Shown here: piece after piece, positions 12,403-21,812 of the stretch | Layout: each line of letters opens with the position of its first letter | Position numbering within the stretch: the first letter of the stretch is position 1 | DNA from: Lycium barbarum | Taxonomy: Eukaryota; Streptophyta; Magnoliopsida; Solanales; Solanaceae | Reading direction: 5' to 3' | Assembly: GCF_019175385.1 (NCBI RefSeq) | Contig: NC_083337.1 | Location: 168,901,713 to 168,965,712, forward strand | DNA length: 64,000 nucleotides | The notes under the pieces: model-generated | What the model was told of the DNA's origin: nothing | Seen by the model: only the letters and a program-made list of their open reading frames with translations | Database searches by the model: none | Translations under genes and position numbers: made by a program

Positions 12403-13286
12403 TATTATACTTTTCTTTTTAGTGTGTCTAAAAAAGAATGATATATTTTTATATTTAAAAATCATTTAACTTGAAACTTCCCCTTTTACCTTTAATGAAA
12501 TGATTTAAATGAACACAAATATCTATGACTTATTTTAGACCACGAGTTTCAAAGATCTTTCCTTTCTTTTTTAAACTTCGTGCCTAATCAAACTATGTCA
12601 CATAAATTAGGGTAGAGAGAGTGTCTTTTAGTAATATAATTATGGAATTTTTATTATAGAAAGTATTATAATTCAATTAATTGAAAATATCAATAAATTA
12701 TTTTACTTAGTCCACTTCTCCCATTTATGACTTTCCTGGTTTGGTTCTCCAATTGAAATATTTGAAATACACATTTTCCTATCGAGTTTCATGCCATCAT
12801 CTTTTTCTACTCAACAACATGCTTTCATGCGTTAGCATCTGTTGTAGTCTTAAATTTTTAAGTATAGACCAACTTCATCATTTTAAGAAAATATGTGTAT
12901 ACATTTCTTGACCGTTTATATTTCGTCTTCTTGATGTTATTCCTCATTATTTGTGTGAGACGTATATGTCTAAAATTAGTGCATTTTTATCCTTACCGAA
13001 AGGTATAAGCTTTAAATCTTTTGGTTTTATGACTTCTTTAGCGGTTTTTGTGTTCAGTTTAAATTGTTATTTCTTTTTTCCTAAATTTTTCTTCTTTAAA
13101 TTTTCTCTAAGCGTACCTTTTCCATTTTTTGAACTTATTATCATTATTTAAATGTCCTTTTTTTTTTTTGCAATTGTCTCCTACTTCATCACATGGACCC
13201 CACTTTTTTTTTTTTTCAATTGTCTCCTATTCTTCCCGTGGACTCCACCTTAATTTTTTTTTTAATTTATTGTTTTAATTAATAAA
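12403..13286. other. Intergenic between two Helitron candidates
   Basis: AT-rich; no gene recognised. Positions 12400-12625 read like a decayed Stowaway MITE (GAATGATATATTTTTATATT on the left, AAATTAGGGTAGAGAGAGTG on the right). Two near-identical pyrimidine-rich segments around CAATTGTCTCCTA occur at about 13172 and 13218. Confidence 0.4.
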
Positions 13287-13288
13287 TT

Positions 13289-13773
13289 TCTACTATATTA
13301 GAAGAGATCTATTTAAGATATATTTGTCAGCTTAAAGATTTAACAGGTTCCGTCTCGCTATACTGTTACTGGTCCAGCTTTGAGAAGGTAAGCATAATTA
13401 ATTTATAGTTATAATTCAATATCAATTTCATTCTTCTCTCACCGTGGGGATTTAATGATGAATTATTAGATTTTATTTTCTGATAGTGATTCCATGTTGG
13501 AGGAGTACTTGCTGGACTATTTCGGTTGACATAAAAATTCTTGCAAGTTCGCTTTATAGTATATTACATGGTAGACTTGAGATTTAAGAATTGCATTTGA
13601 TTTCGATCCAACATATTTTAACAGTAAACACTTGATAGTTTCAGTATAATGGCGTAAAATTTATTTCATCATTTAAATAAATCTCGCATTTATTTTAAAT
13701 CATTTTTTTGTAATAATTTATGTATACATTTGTTAACGCGATACACACGTGCAACGCACCTACGCTAAACTAG
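13289..13773 (+). mobile_element. Short Helitron candidate
   Basis: Starts TCTACTATATTAGAAGAG and ends CGTGCAACGCACCTACGC followed by TAAACTAG with T next. A GTGC/GCAC hairpin lies just before a CTAG^T terminus, the usual Helitron 3' arrangement. The base before the start is T rather than the expected A, so the left limit is uncertain. No coding capacity. Confidence 0.45.
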
Positions 13774-14094
13774 TAACTATACAAATGTTAATATTATTTT
13801 AAGATTATAATTTTAAAAAATCTTATATTTTAGGCAAATGTTATGATATTTTCAAAATCAATTTTTTAAAACGGAATGGTATGGGAGACCCCTTTTACTT
13901 GTCACGTTTTGACATTTTAGTGCCTGTACTTCACAGGGTTTCATCTAGATCCCTGAACCTGTTCAAAATTGATAGTTTAAACTCATCTGATCCGGTAAAA
14001 CCCGAACCGAAACGACCCGATTGGAGCCATGGGGGGCTGGGTTGGGCCGAAAAGGCACTGGGTGGGGTAAACCGGTTCAGATACAAATAATTAA

Positions 14095-16220
14095 GGGAAA
14101 ACAACACAAAATGCCTCTTGGCGACAAAATATTTTCCTATTTATGCCCCCTCCTAAATTTATTTTGTTTCTACCCGGTTGGTCTAACGACCCGGCTGGTC
14201 TAACGTTATTACCCGTATACCCCTCAGCCAAAGTCCAAACTCCTCCCTCTAACAATGTAGTGCGTTTTGAACTTTACAACTTTCTTTTTCTTTTCCTTTA
14301 ACTCTTTTGTCCTTTTCTCCTTTTTATCTTTTGCTTTTATCCAACTCCTTTTCCGTTTTACCAAATTACTTTTGTTTGTCATGTTTTGTTTTCTCTTTTT
14401 GTTTGTTTTTTTCTCTTTTCTGTGGTTATTTATCTTTTTTTAGTTCTCTGTTTTTGTCTTTTTCTTTTTCCTTTTTAAGATAAAAGTAAAATATAATAAT
14501 AAAAATATTAACTAGTTAATTTTAGATCAATAAAATATAGAAAAATTAAATAATTAGACAACAACAAGAAATGATATAAGAAAAATTCTAAAGTCGCTAG
14601 TTTATTTATTAAAATCTAAATTATTAATAGAAAATATGTTCTCACACTTTTTTTCTCTTTTGCAAATGAAAATAAAAGTTATATCTAATATATAGCTCTT
14701 TTGAAGGAATGACCATGTCCTTTATGATACCGTATCAACATAGATATATATCATGTGGATACCATAAAATATTGAGGAGTCTTTTTGAAGGAATGAATCA
14801 GTCCTTTATGATACCCTGGCAGTATATGAATATATCGTGTAGGTATCATAGAGAACCGAAGAGTGTCTTTTTCCGAAGAAATGAACAAGTCCTTTATGAT
14901 ACTCTAGCAGTATATGAATATACTGTATCATAGAGGACCGAGGATTGTTTTTTTTTTCGGAAGAAATGAACCAGTACTCTATGATACCCTAGCAGTATAT
15001 GAATATACTGCGTGGGTATCATAAAGGACTAAAGAGTGTTTTTTTCGAAGAAATTAATCAGTCCTCTATGATACCCTGGCAGTATATGAATATACCGTGT
15101 GGATATCAGAGGATTGAGGAGTGTTTTTTTCTCTCGAATAAATGAACCAGTCCTCTATGATGCCCTGGCAGTTATACCGTGTGGGTATCATAGATGTCCG
15201 AGGATTTTTTTTTTTTTTTTGAAGAAATAAACCAATCCTATATGATACCCTGATAGTATATGAATATACCGTGTGGGTATCATTGAGGACGGATGAGTGT
15301 TTTTTTTTTTTTAAAGAAATGAACCAATCCTCTATGATATCCTGGCAGTTTATGAATATACCGTGTGGGCATCATAGAGGATTGAGCAATGTTGGAATGA
15401 ATTTGCTATCTACGATACCTTGTCAGTATATGATATACCAAGTTGGTATCATAAAGAACTCAATAGTTTCTTGAAAGAATGGACTGTCAGTCCTGTATGA
15501 TACCATTTCAATATATGATATACCATGTGGGTATCATTGAAGACTGAGAAGCATTTTTTGAAGGAATGATCCAACGTTCTTTGATACCTTATCTGTATAT
15601 AATATATACCATGTGGGTATCATAGAGTATTGAGTGTTTTTCTTGAAGGAATGAACTGACAGTCCCCTATGATACCATGTTAGTATATGGTATATACCAC
15701 GTGGGTAGCATAGTATAATGCAATTGTATACTTCAACTACTATTGATTTGGTATACTAAATGCTAAAATATGCTGTTTTTTGAGATATAGAAAAAGAATA
15801 AAAAATATATATATCAGTTATCCTTCTTATTGATATAAAAAATAAAAATAAAGGAGCCAAAAGGTAGAATTAGATTATGAAAAAAAGAAAAAAAAAACAG
15901 GAACTAAAGAAAAAAAATTGAAAATAAAGGAGAAAAAAATAAAAATAAAGGAGCTGGAATTAAATATGGAATCATATTATGGTAAAAAGAAAATAAAAAT
16001 AGTATGACTTGGGAAAGAAATAAATGAACAAAAGGGGGGAAAAAGAAAAAAAAATGAAGTAAAGAAGAAAAGAAGAGTAAGAAGTAGAGAAATAAAAAAG
16101 AAAATAAGAAAAAAGAGACAATTACCTACAAAAGCTACATTGGATAGAAAAGATAAATAGTTTTGGGGGTATGAAAGGGTAATTATTTTATATGTAGTGG
16201 ACATTGATGTTCTTTCCCGG
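14095..16220. mobile_element. 2.1-kb foldback element carrying a tandem hairpin array
   Basis: The outer sequence GGGAAAACAACACAAAATG... at 14095 aligns with the reverse complement of the right end (CCGGGAAAGAACATCAATG) and similarity continues inward, including a CCCCC block followed by a TTTAT stretch in both arms. The flanks share ATAATTAA (14087-14094 and 16221-16228), consistent with an 8-9 bp TSD. The left arm is strongly pyrimidine-rich (about 14280-14480) and the right arm purine-rich (about 15780-16110), as expected of diverged inverted arms. The centre is the tandem array at 14703-15716. No transposase is visible. Confidence 0.6.
14703..15716. repeat. Tandem array, about 12 units of about 86 bp, each a hairpin plus T-run
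   Basis: Units start with GAAGGAATGA or GAAGAAATGA near 14704, 14789, 14877, 14961, 15048, 15135, 15221, 15313, 15393, 15473, 15560 and 15645. Each holds an inverted repeat whose outer stem is TCCTCTATGATACCC and GGGTATCATAGAGGA, and most also have an inner stem GCAGTATAT/ATATACTGC. Unit 4 (14981-15022) is almost perfectly self-complementary. A run of 4 to 16 T's separates most hairpins from the next unit. Units differ by scattered substitutions, so this is an aged array. It has no protein-coding character. Confidence 0.85.
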
Positions 16221-16290
16221 ATAATTAATGAATTTGGTGCATTAAATGGCCATCTATAATACTCATATCACCTTGTGCCATTTTCATTTT

Positions 16291-16663
16291 TTTGTGCAGA
16301 TTGCCCTTCAAAGGCATTGGTCTATAATTTTTGTCCCTCAAATTAGTGGTCTTTAATTTTTGTCTTTCGCCTAATACCTCGAGGTTCTGGGTTCGAATCT
16401 CAGCTCAGTAAAAAAAAAAAAAAAATCGTAAGGCAGAGGTTTGGATTTACAAGACAAAATTTTGCACAGGCAGAGTTTGAGGTAGAGTTTTGCATTCAAA
16501 ACTCTGCCTTAGGCCTAACTTTGGCCCGAATAGGAATAATTTTGTTACGAAACTCTGCCTTGCGATTTGTTATTTTTTTTTTATTCAATCAGAATTCAAA
16601 TTCCAAACCTCATAGTATTGGGTGAACGATAAAAATTAAGACTAGTGCCTTTGGAGGATAATC
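16291..16663. mobile_element. Foldback element, B-box family, copy 1
   Basis: The left arm has ATTGCCCTTCAAAGGCATTGG, then TTTAATTTTTGTC, then CTGGGTTCGAATCTCAG. The right arm has the decayed inverse of these, with TTCAAATTCCAAACCTC and a TTTGGAGGATAAT end. The arms flank 'AAACTCTGCCTT'-type core words. The ends are degenerate and no TSD was found. Confidence 0.55.
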
Positions 16664-16960
16664 GTGAAATTAACCCTGACACTTTTTGCAACAACCTTGA
16701 TGGCAACGTTACAAAAGAAGCTGGGCCGTGGGCCTATAGTTGTTAAATGTCGAAGTTAACACGAGTCCACATCTTGTAAATTTCCATTTTTTTGCACGGA
16801 TTGCCCTTCTTTTGGGGTGGTTTTTAAATTTTGCCCCTTATATTTGTGTTCTTTAAGTTTTGCCCTTCACTTGGATACCTGAGGTTCTGGGTTCGAACCC
16901 CCGCTCAGGCATAAAATAAAAAAATAATTTTGCAAGGCAGGGCTAGGGGGAGTGTATGCC

Positions 16961-17821
16961 GGATCCGGCATACAATCCTTCAGGAAAAACTAAAGTTATG
17001 CCGGAGGGGGCAGACTTTGCTTTGAGACATAAATTTTATTTTTTTACTTTTCAAGGCAAACTTTTAATTATGCCTTAAGAAAAAGCTCCGCCTTATGGGA
17101 CATACTTTTAGTTATGCCTTAACTAAAAGTGTGCCTCATAAAATATAACTAAAAGTATGTCCCATAAGGCGGAACTTTTCATTAAGGCAACATTAAAAGT
17201 TTGTCTTAAGGAAAAATTCTGCCTTATGAGGCATACTTTTGTTATGCCTTAATTAAAAGTCTGCCCCATAAGGCATAGTTCCTCGTGGAAAAGTTTTGCC
17301 CCATAAGGCATAACTAAAACTATGCCTTGAGGAAAAGTTATGCCCCCTCCGGCATAACTTTAGTTTTTCCTTAAGGACTTTATGCCGAATCCGGCATACA
17401 ATCCTTAAGGAAAAACTAAAATTATGCCGGAGGGGGCAGACTTTGCTTTGAGACATATATTTTTTTTTTTTTACTTTTCAAGGCAAACTTTTAATTATGC
17501 CTTAAGGAAAAGTTCCGCCTTATGAGGCATACTTTTAGTTATGACTTAACTAAAAGTGTGCCCCATAAAATATAACTAAAAGTATGCCCCATAAGGCGGA
17601 ACTTTTCATTAAGGCAACACTAAAAGTTTGCCTTAAGGAAAAATTCTGCCTCATGAGGCATACTTTTGGTTATGCCTTAATTAAAAGTCTGGCCCATAAG
17701 GCATAGTTCCTTATGGAAAAGTTTTGCCCCATAAGGCATAACTAAAACTATGGCTTGAGGAAAAGTTATGCTCCCTCCGGCATAACTTTAGTTTTTCCTT
17801 AAGGACTTTATGCCGGATCCG
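16961..17821. repeat. Two 426-bp direct repeats rich in internal palindromes
   Basis: The segment beginning GGCATACAATCCTT recurs with an offset of 426 bases (16967 and 17393). Each copy contains words such as CCGGATCCGG or its variant, AAGGCATAACT and its inverse AGTTATGCCTT, so each copy can also fold on itself. It is the core of the surrounding foldback element. Confidence 0.75.
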
Positions 17822-17897
17822 GCATACACTCCCTCCTGCCCTGCCTTGCGATTTTTTTTTTCAATTTTATGCCTGAGCGGGGGTTCGAACCCAGAAT

Positions 17898-18597
17898 TAG
17901 GGCTGAGCATAAATACCGAAAACCGAAAAATCGAACCGAAACTTCAACAAACCGAACCGAACCGAACCGAACTAGTTTGGTGTCCACCGTCAAAAAACCA
18001 AAACCGAAATAGCCGAACCGAAGTTTGATAAAACCGAACCGAAAAACCGAATGCGCACCGAAATTTAATACATTACCCAAAAAATTAAAATAGTCCAGGC
18101 CCATTAAGTTTAAAGCCAGAAAAAATCCAATTGTAACAAGTCCTCTTTTGCATTTGTATCGTAACTAGGATGTGTCTTTAGAATTAATCTATGTCCTTTA
18201 TGTGTTTTCTTAATTATTCTTACGGTATGTATATAACACCTAGTAATCCTATATCATGATTATAATTTTCTGTTCTTGTGTATCCTGTTTGTTTGATTTT
18301 GATTTCAATTTATCAGTTTTATGTTTTATTGCTTTTAAGAATACAAATTAGTGTTAATGGAATCGGTTCTCATATCATATCAAAAAAACTGAATTGAAAA
18401 AATCGAAACCGAACCGAACCGAACTTTAAAAAACCAAAACCGAAAGAATCGAACCGAACTTTAAAAAACCAAAACCAAAAGAACCGAACCGAACTAGTTT
18501 GGTTCGGTATTCGTTGTCCACCTTCAAAAAACCGAACCCGAAATAGCCAAACCGAAATTTGATAAAACTGAACCGAAAAACCGAACGCCCGCCCCTA
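17898..18597. mobile_element. hAT-like non-autonomous element, copy 2, nested
   Basis: Starts TAGGGCTGAGCATAAA and ends ACGCCCGCCCCTA. The 8-bp flanks CCCAGAAT (17890-17897) and CCCAGAAC (18598-18605) match 7 of 8. It sits inside the right arm of the 16787-18703 foldback element, exactly where the arm reads CCCAGAACCTC. The subterminal regions repeat AACCGAACCGAA. Short ORFs rich in FGFG on the minus strand are by-products of this repeat, not genes. Confidence 0.8.
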
Positions 18598-18771
18598 CCC
18601 AGAACCTCAGGTATCCAAGCTAAGGGCAAAACTTAAAGACCACAAATATGAGGGGCAAAATTTAAAGACCACCCCAAAAGAAGGGCAATTCGCAGAATTG
18701 CCCGTAAATTTCCAATGAATTGTAAAATACTAAAATTGACGCAGGGATGACTTCCAATTCTTATTCTTATG

Positions 18772-19234
18772 GGCAATTTGCACAGTTGTCCTTATTTGGG
18801 GTGCGGCGGGGGGTGGGGGAGGATCTTTAATTTTTTTCCTCTCGAATTGTTGGTCTTTACTTTTTTATCCGTCGCCTAAAATATCTCGAGATTATAAGTT
18901 CGAATCCCATCTCAATCAAAAAAATAAATAAAAAATCGCAAGGCAGAGTTTCGTAATAAAATTAGGCTTATTCAGGAAAAAGTTAGACTTTTAACTTTTG
19001 TAGAATTCCAGCAGAATAAAAAAAAAATTACCTTGCAAATTCTGCCATATTAGGTAGACTTTTCACGAAGCTTTGCCTTGAGAAATTGTATTCTTTTACT
19101 GAGCGGGGTTCGAACCCAGAACCTCGAGATATTTTCTATTACTTTTTTAAGCGAATAACAAAAATTAAAGACCAGCAATTTGAGGGCAAAAGTTAAAAGA
19201 CCAGCGCCTTTGAGGGGCAAGTGTAAAAAACTGA
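18772..19234. mobile_element. Foldback element, B-box family, copy 3
   Basis: Flanks ATTCTTATG (18763-18771) and TTTCTTATG (19235-19243) give a 9-bp TSD with one mismatch. The left arm carries TAAGTTCGAATCCCATCTC and the right arm GGGGTTCGAACCCAGAACC. The core words AAGGCAGAGTTTCG and CTTTGCCTTG are inverted relative to each other. The left arm has a G-rich patch around 18800. Confidence 0.7.
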
Positions 19235-19383
19235 TTTCTTATGGTGTTATTGAAAGGAAATTTTGCATATTTTATTTCTTTCTCTTTTTCACACAATCGA
19301 TTTGAGGTTAAAATATTATTACAGACTATGGTAATTTTGGCTCTAAAAGTTTAGACTATATTGGAGCTTTTTAATTTTTGAAA

Positions 19384-20074
19384 GGGCAAAGGTGTAAATA
19401 TATCCCTTAACTTTGCGATTTAGAGTAGATATACCCCTCGTTACAAAAGTGACGTATATATACCCCTGCCGTTACAAAATGGTGTAAATATACCCCTGCC
19501 GTTACAAAATGGTGCAAATATACCCCTGCCGTTACAAAATGGTTCAAATATACCCTTTTGCTGACAGTTTTTTTTTTTTAAAAAATCATTTAGGTTATTT
19601 TTAAATTTTAAAAAATGCCACTTGAGTTTCAAAAAAAGTCTACCCATTTTTTTAGTAGACATATTTTTCTAAAATCACATAGTAATTTTTTTCTGATGAG
19701 TCGGGTCTAATTAGTTTAAAAAAATAGGTAGACTTACTTTTTTTTTTAAAGTCACAAAGATATTTTTTTAAATGAACCATACCCGACTCATAAAAAAAAA
19801 ATTACTATGTGGCTTTAGAAAAATATTTCTACTAAAAAAATGGGTAGATTTTTTTTTTTTAAAAGTCATGTGATATTTTTTAATTAAAAAATAACCTAAA
19901 TAATTTTTTAAAAAAGCTCTCGTCAACGAAAAGGGTATATTTGCACCATTTTGTAATGACAGGGGTATATTTACACTATTTTATAATGGCAGAGATATAT
20001 ACACATCACTTTTATAACGAGATATATATCTGCTCTAAATCTCAAAGTTAAAGGGTATATTTACACCTTTAGCC
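19384..20074. mobile_element. Mutator-like foldback element (GGGCAAAGGTG ends)
   Basis: The perfect 9-bp TSD TTTTTGAAA lies at 19375-19383 and 20075-20083. Termini GGGCAAAGGTGTAAATATA and the inverse TATATTTACACCTTTAGCC continue as long inverted arms. The left arm holds three tandem ~30-bp repeats around CCCCTGCCGTTACAAAATGG (19465-19550); the right arm has only one or two counterparts. Non-autonomous. Confidence 0.75.
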
Positions 20075-20084
20075 TTTTTGAAAT

Positions 20085-21812
20085 TATAACAGCAAGTCCG
20101 CGACTGTCACACTCTCTCACGCTTACTCGTTGACTTTGTAGTCTAGAAATTTGTCATATTTAAAAGTGAATGGAACATGTTTTTATATTACAACAAGGTT
20201 TAATAAGTTCATTACTCCCTCCGTCTCATAATAAGTGATGTTACCTCAGTCAAAAACACGCATATTAAGAAATCAGTAATGCAATATTAAGTTTACTAAA
20301 TTACCCCATATAATACAAATAAATTACTTTTTCATCTTGATTAGAGCATGCACAAGTTGTAATTCTTTTGACATTGAGAATCCAACAATACCAAGTTACT
20401 ATGTCGCTTGTCCAATTATCATTTAGATGTTATTTTAATTTATCAGTTTTTATCTAAGGGTAGAGTTGAAAAAAATTAGCTAATTTATGTTTTGATTTGA
20501 TAAGATGACACTTATTATGGGATAAATCTTTTTAGTTAGGGTGACACTTATTATAGGACGTAGGGAGCCGTAGTTACCGAGAAATTTCCAGTGCGACCTG
20601 CTTCAGCTTCAAGTCAACATCTATTTGTTTCTTTATTCCATATTATGTTGTCAAGAAAACATTTAAAATGGATATTGAGAGAGAGAAAAAGGTGGTACAT
20701 AAAAACAAATGGATAAAGAGCAATAATTCAAGTTCAGTTGCAGCAAACAAATGAATACAAGAGAGAGCGGATTCAATGTTTAAATTTTGTGGGTTTAATC
20801 TTAAAATTTTTAATAGTGAATACATTAGATTTTAAAAGTTAAGGGTTCATATTTGCTATTATTATAATTTTAATTATTTTTCACACATAAATTTATGCTC
20901 CGCCTCGAAAGATGGGGGTTCAATTGAACCCCCACTTAATAGGCTAGATACGCCCCTTATACAAGATATGTATCTTATATATATATATATATATATACAT
21001 TTCTAATTTAAAATTTAACCCAAATCTTAAATGAACTTTATTCAATTCAATTTTGTTTTCCACAATTACGAAACAAAAAGTATATACGGAACAATCTTAA
21101 TTTCTACACATTGATGAAGTAATAGATACATATAATCAAATCATTTAAAAACTAACTACAAATAAATTTAGGTCACCGATATTGATCCATAAAAATCTTA
21201 AGAAATGATAAACATTTTACTATAATAGTCAACGAAGGGGAATGAATTTGTATAAATCAAATTCACTCCGTTAGCAAAATTTTAAGAGAAATTTACATAA
21301 ATAGTGGTCCCATCAAAGTAATAGCAGGCAAATATTTTTTTTTCTTAATAATGTCTTATATAACATAAAATATACATTTATAATACTTAATAATGTATAT
21401 TTTTAATATATATTTGATTAGCGGATATAATTATTTTAGCCGACTGGCCAAACGTGTAACAAACCCATACTTAAAGAAGTGAAAGATTATTATAAAGACT
21501 AAAATGAAAGGGAAAGGGATTAATAATTGGAGTCTTAATTGACGAATAGAAAAGCTGCTTTAGCGTGGCCAATCACAGTTAAAACTTTCTGACGCACTAT
21601 CATATAGTACGTGACGACACTTCCAATTTTCTCCTCCATTTTCACATTTGATATCAAAATTTGGTCTTGAAATCTCTCACCCGCCACTTTACACTTTCAA
21701 TTTTCCAACCCTTCATCCATTTATACAACAAAATTCATGTATGTATTGAGAGGGCAACAATTTTTGTGTCTAGAGAGAGGGTAATTTCAAGATCGCAGAA
21801 AAAAAAGGAGAA
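20085..21812. other. Intergenic and CHIP upstream region
   Basis: It holds a Stowaway-like MITE (20214-20567) and a TA dinucleotide run at about 20976-20996; otherwise it is AT-rich without a gene. The last 200 bases before the CHIP ATG (about 21600-21812) are the likely promoter and 5' leader, with CT-rich sequence around 21620-21700. I see no convincing TATA box. Confidence 0.45.
20214..20567. mobile_element. Stowaway-like MITE
   Basis: Left TA then CTCCCTCCGTCTCATAATAA; right TTATTATAGGACGTAGGGAG. These are imperfect inverted termini of the Stowaway type. The internal GTGATGTTACC/GGTGACAC words are also inverted. The exact right limit is uncertain because of sequence decay. Confidence 0.6.

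Larger units (their letters stand above)
16787..18703. mobile_element. Foldback element, B-box family, copy 2, interrupted by hAT
   Basis: Bounded by the perfect 11-bp duplication GTAAATTTCCA (16776-16786 and 18704-18714). The left arm (about 16795-16915) contains GCCCTTCTTTTGGGGTGG and CTGGGTTCGAACCCCCGC. The right arm is its close inverse but is split by the hAT element at 17898-18597, so it resumes at 18598. The core is two 426-bp direct repeats (16961-17820) full of short palindromes. Non-autonomous. Confidence 0.8.

Noticed and set aside
14709..15474. Repeated frames with MNQS-type peptides over the hairpin array
   Set aside because: Frames shift between units and stop codons are not conserved; the array behaves as non-coding DNA.
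14703..15716. CRISPR array (regular ~86-bp period)
   Set aside because: The whole unit is repeated, not a short repeat with unique spacers; plant nuclear context.
16961..17821. CRISPR-like repeat pattern
   Set aside because: Repeats are long, self-complementary and lack regular unique spacers; the genome is a plant's.
17808..18629. FGFG-rich frames resembling a nucleoporin-like or silk-like protein
   Set aside because: They follow from AACCGAACCGAA repeats in the hAT-like element; no start context, no homology.
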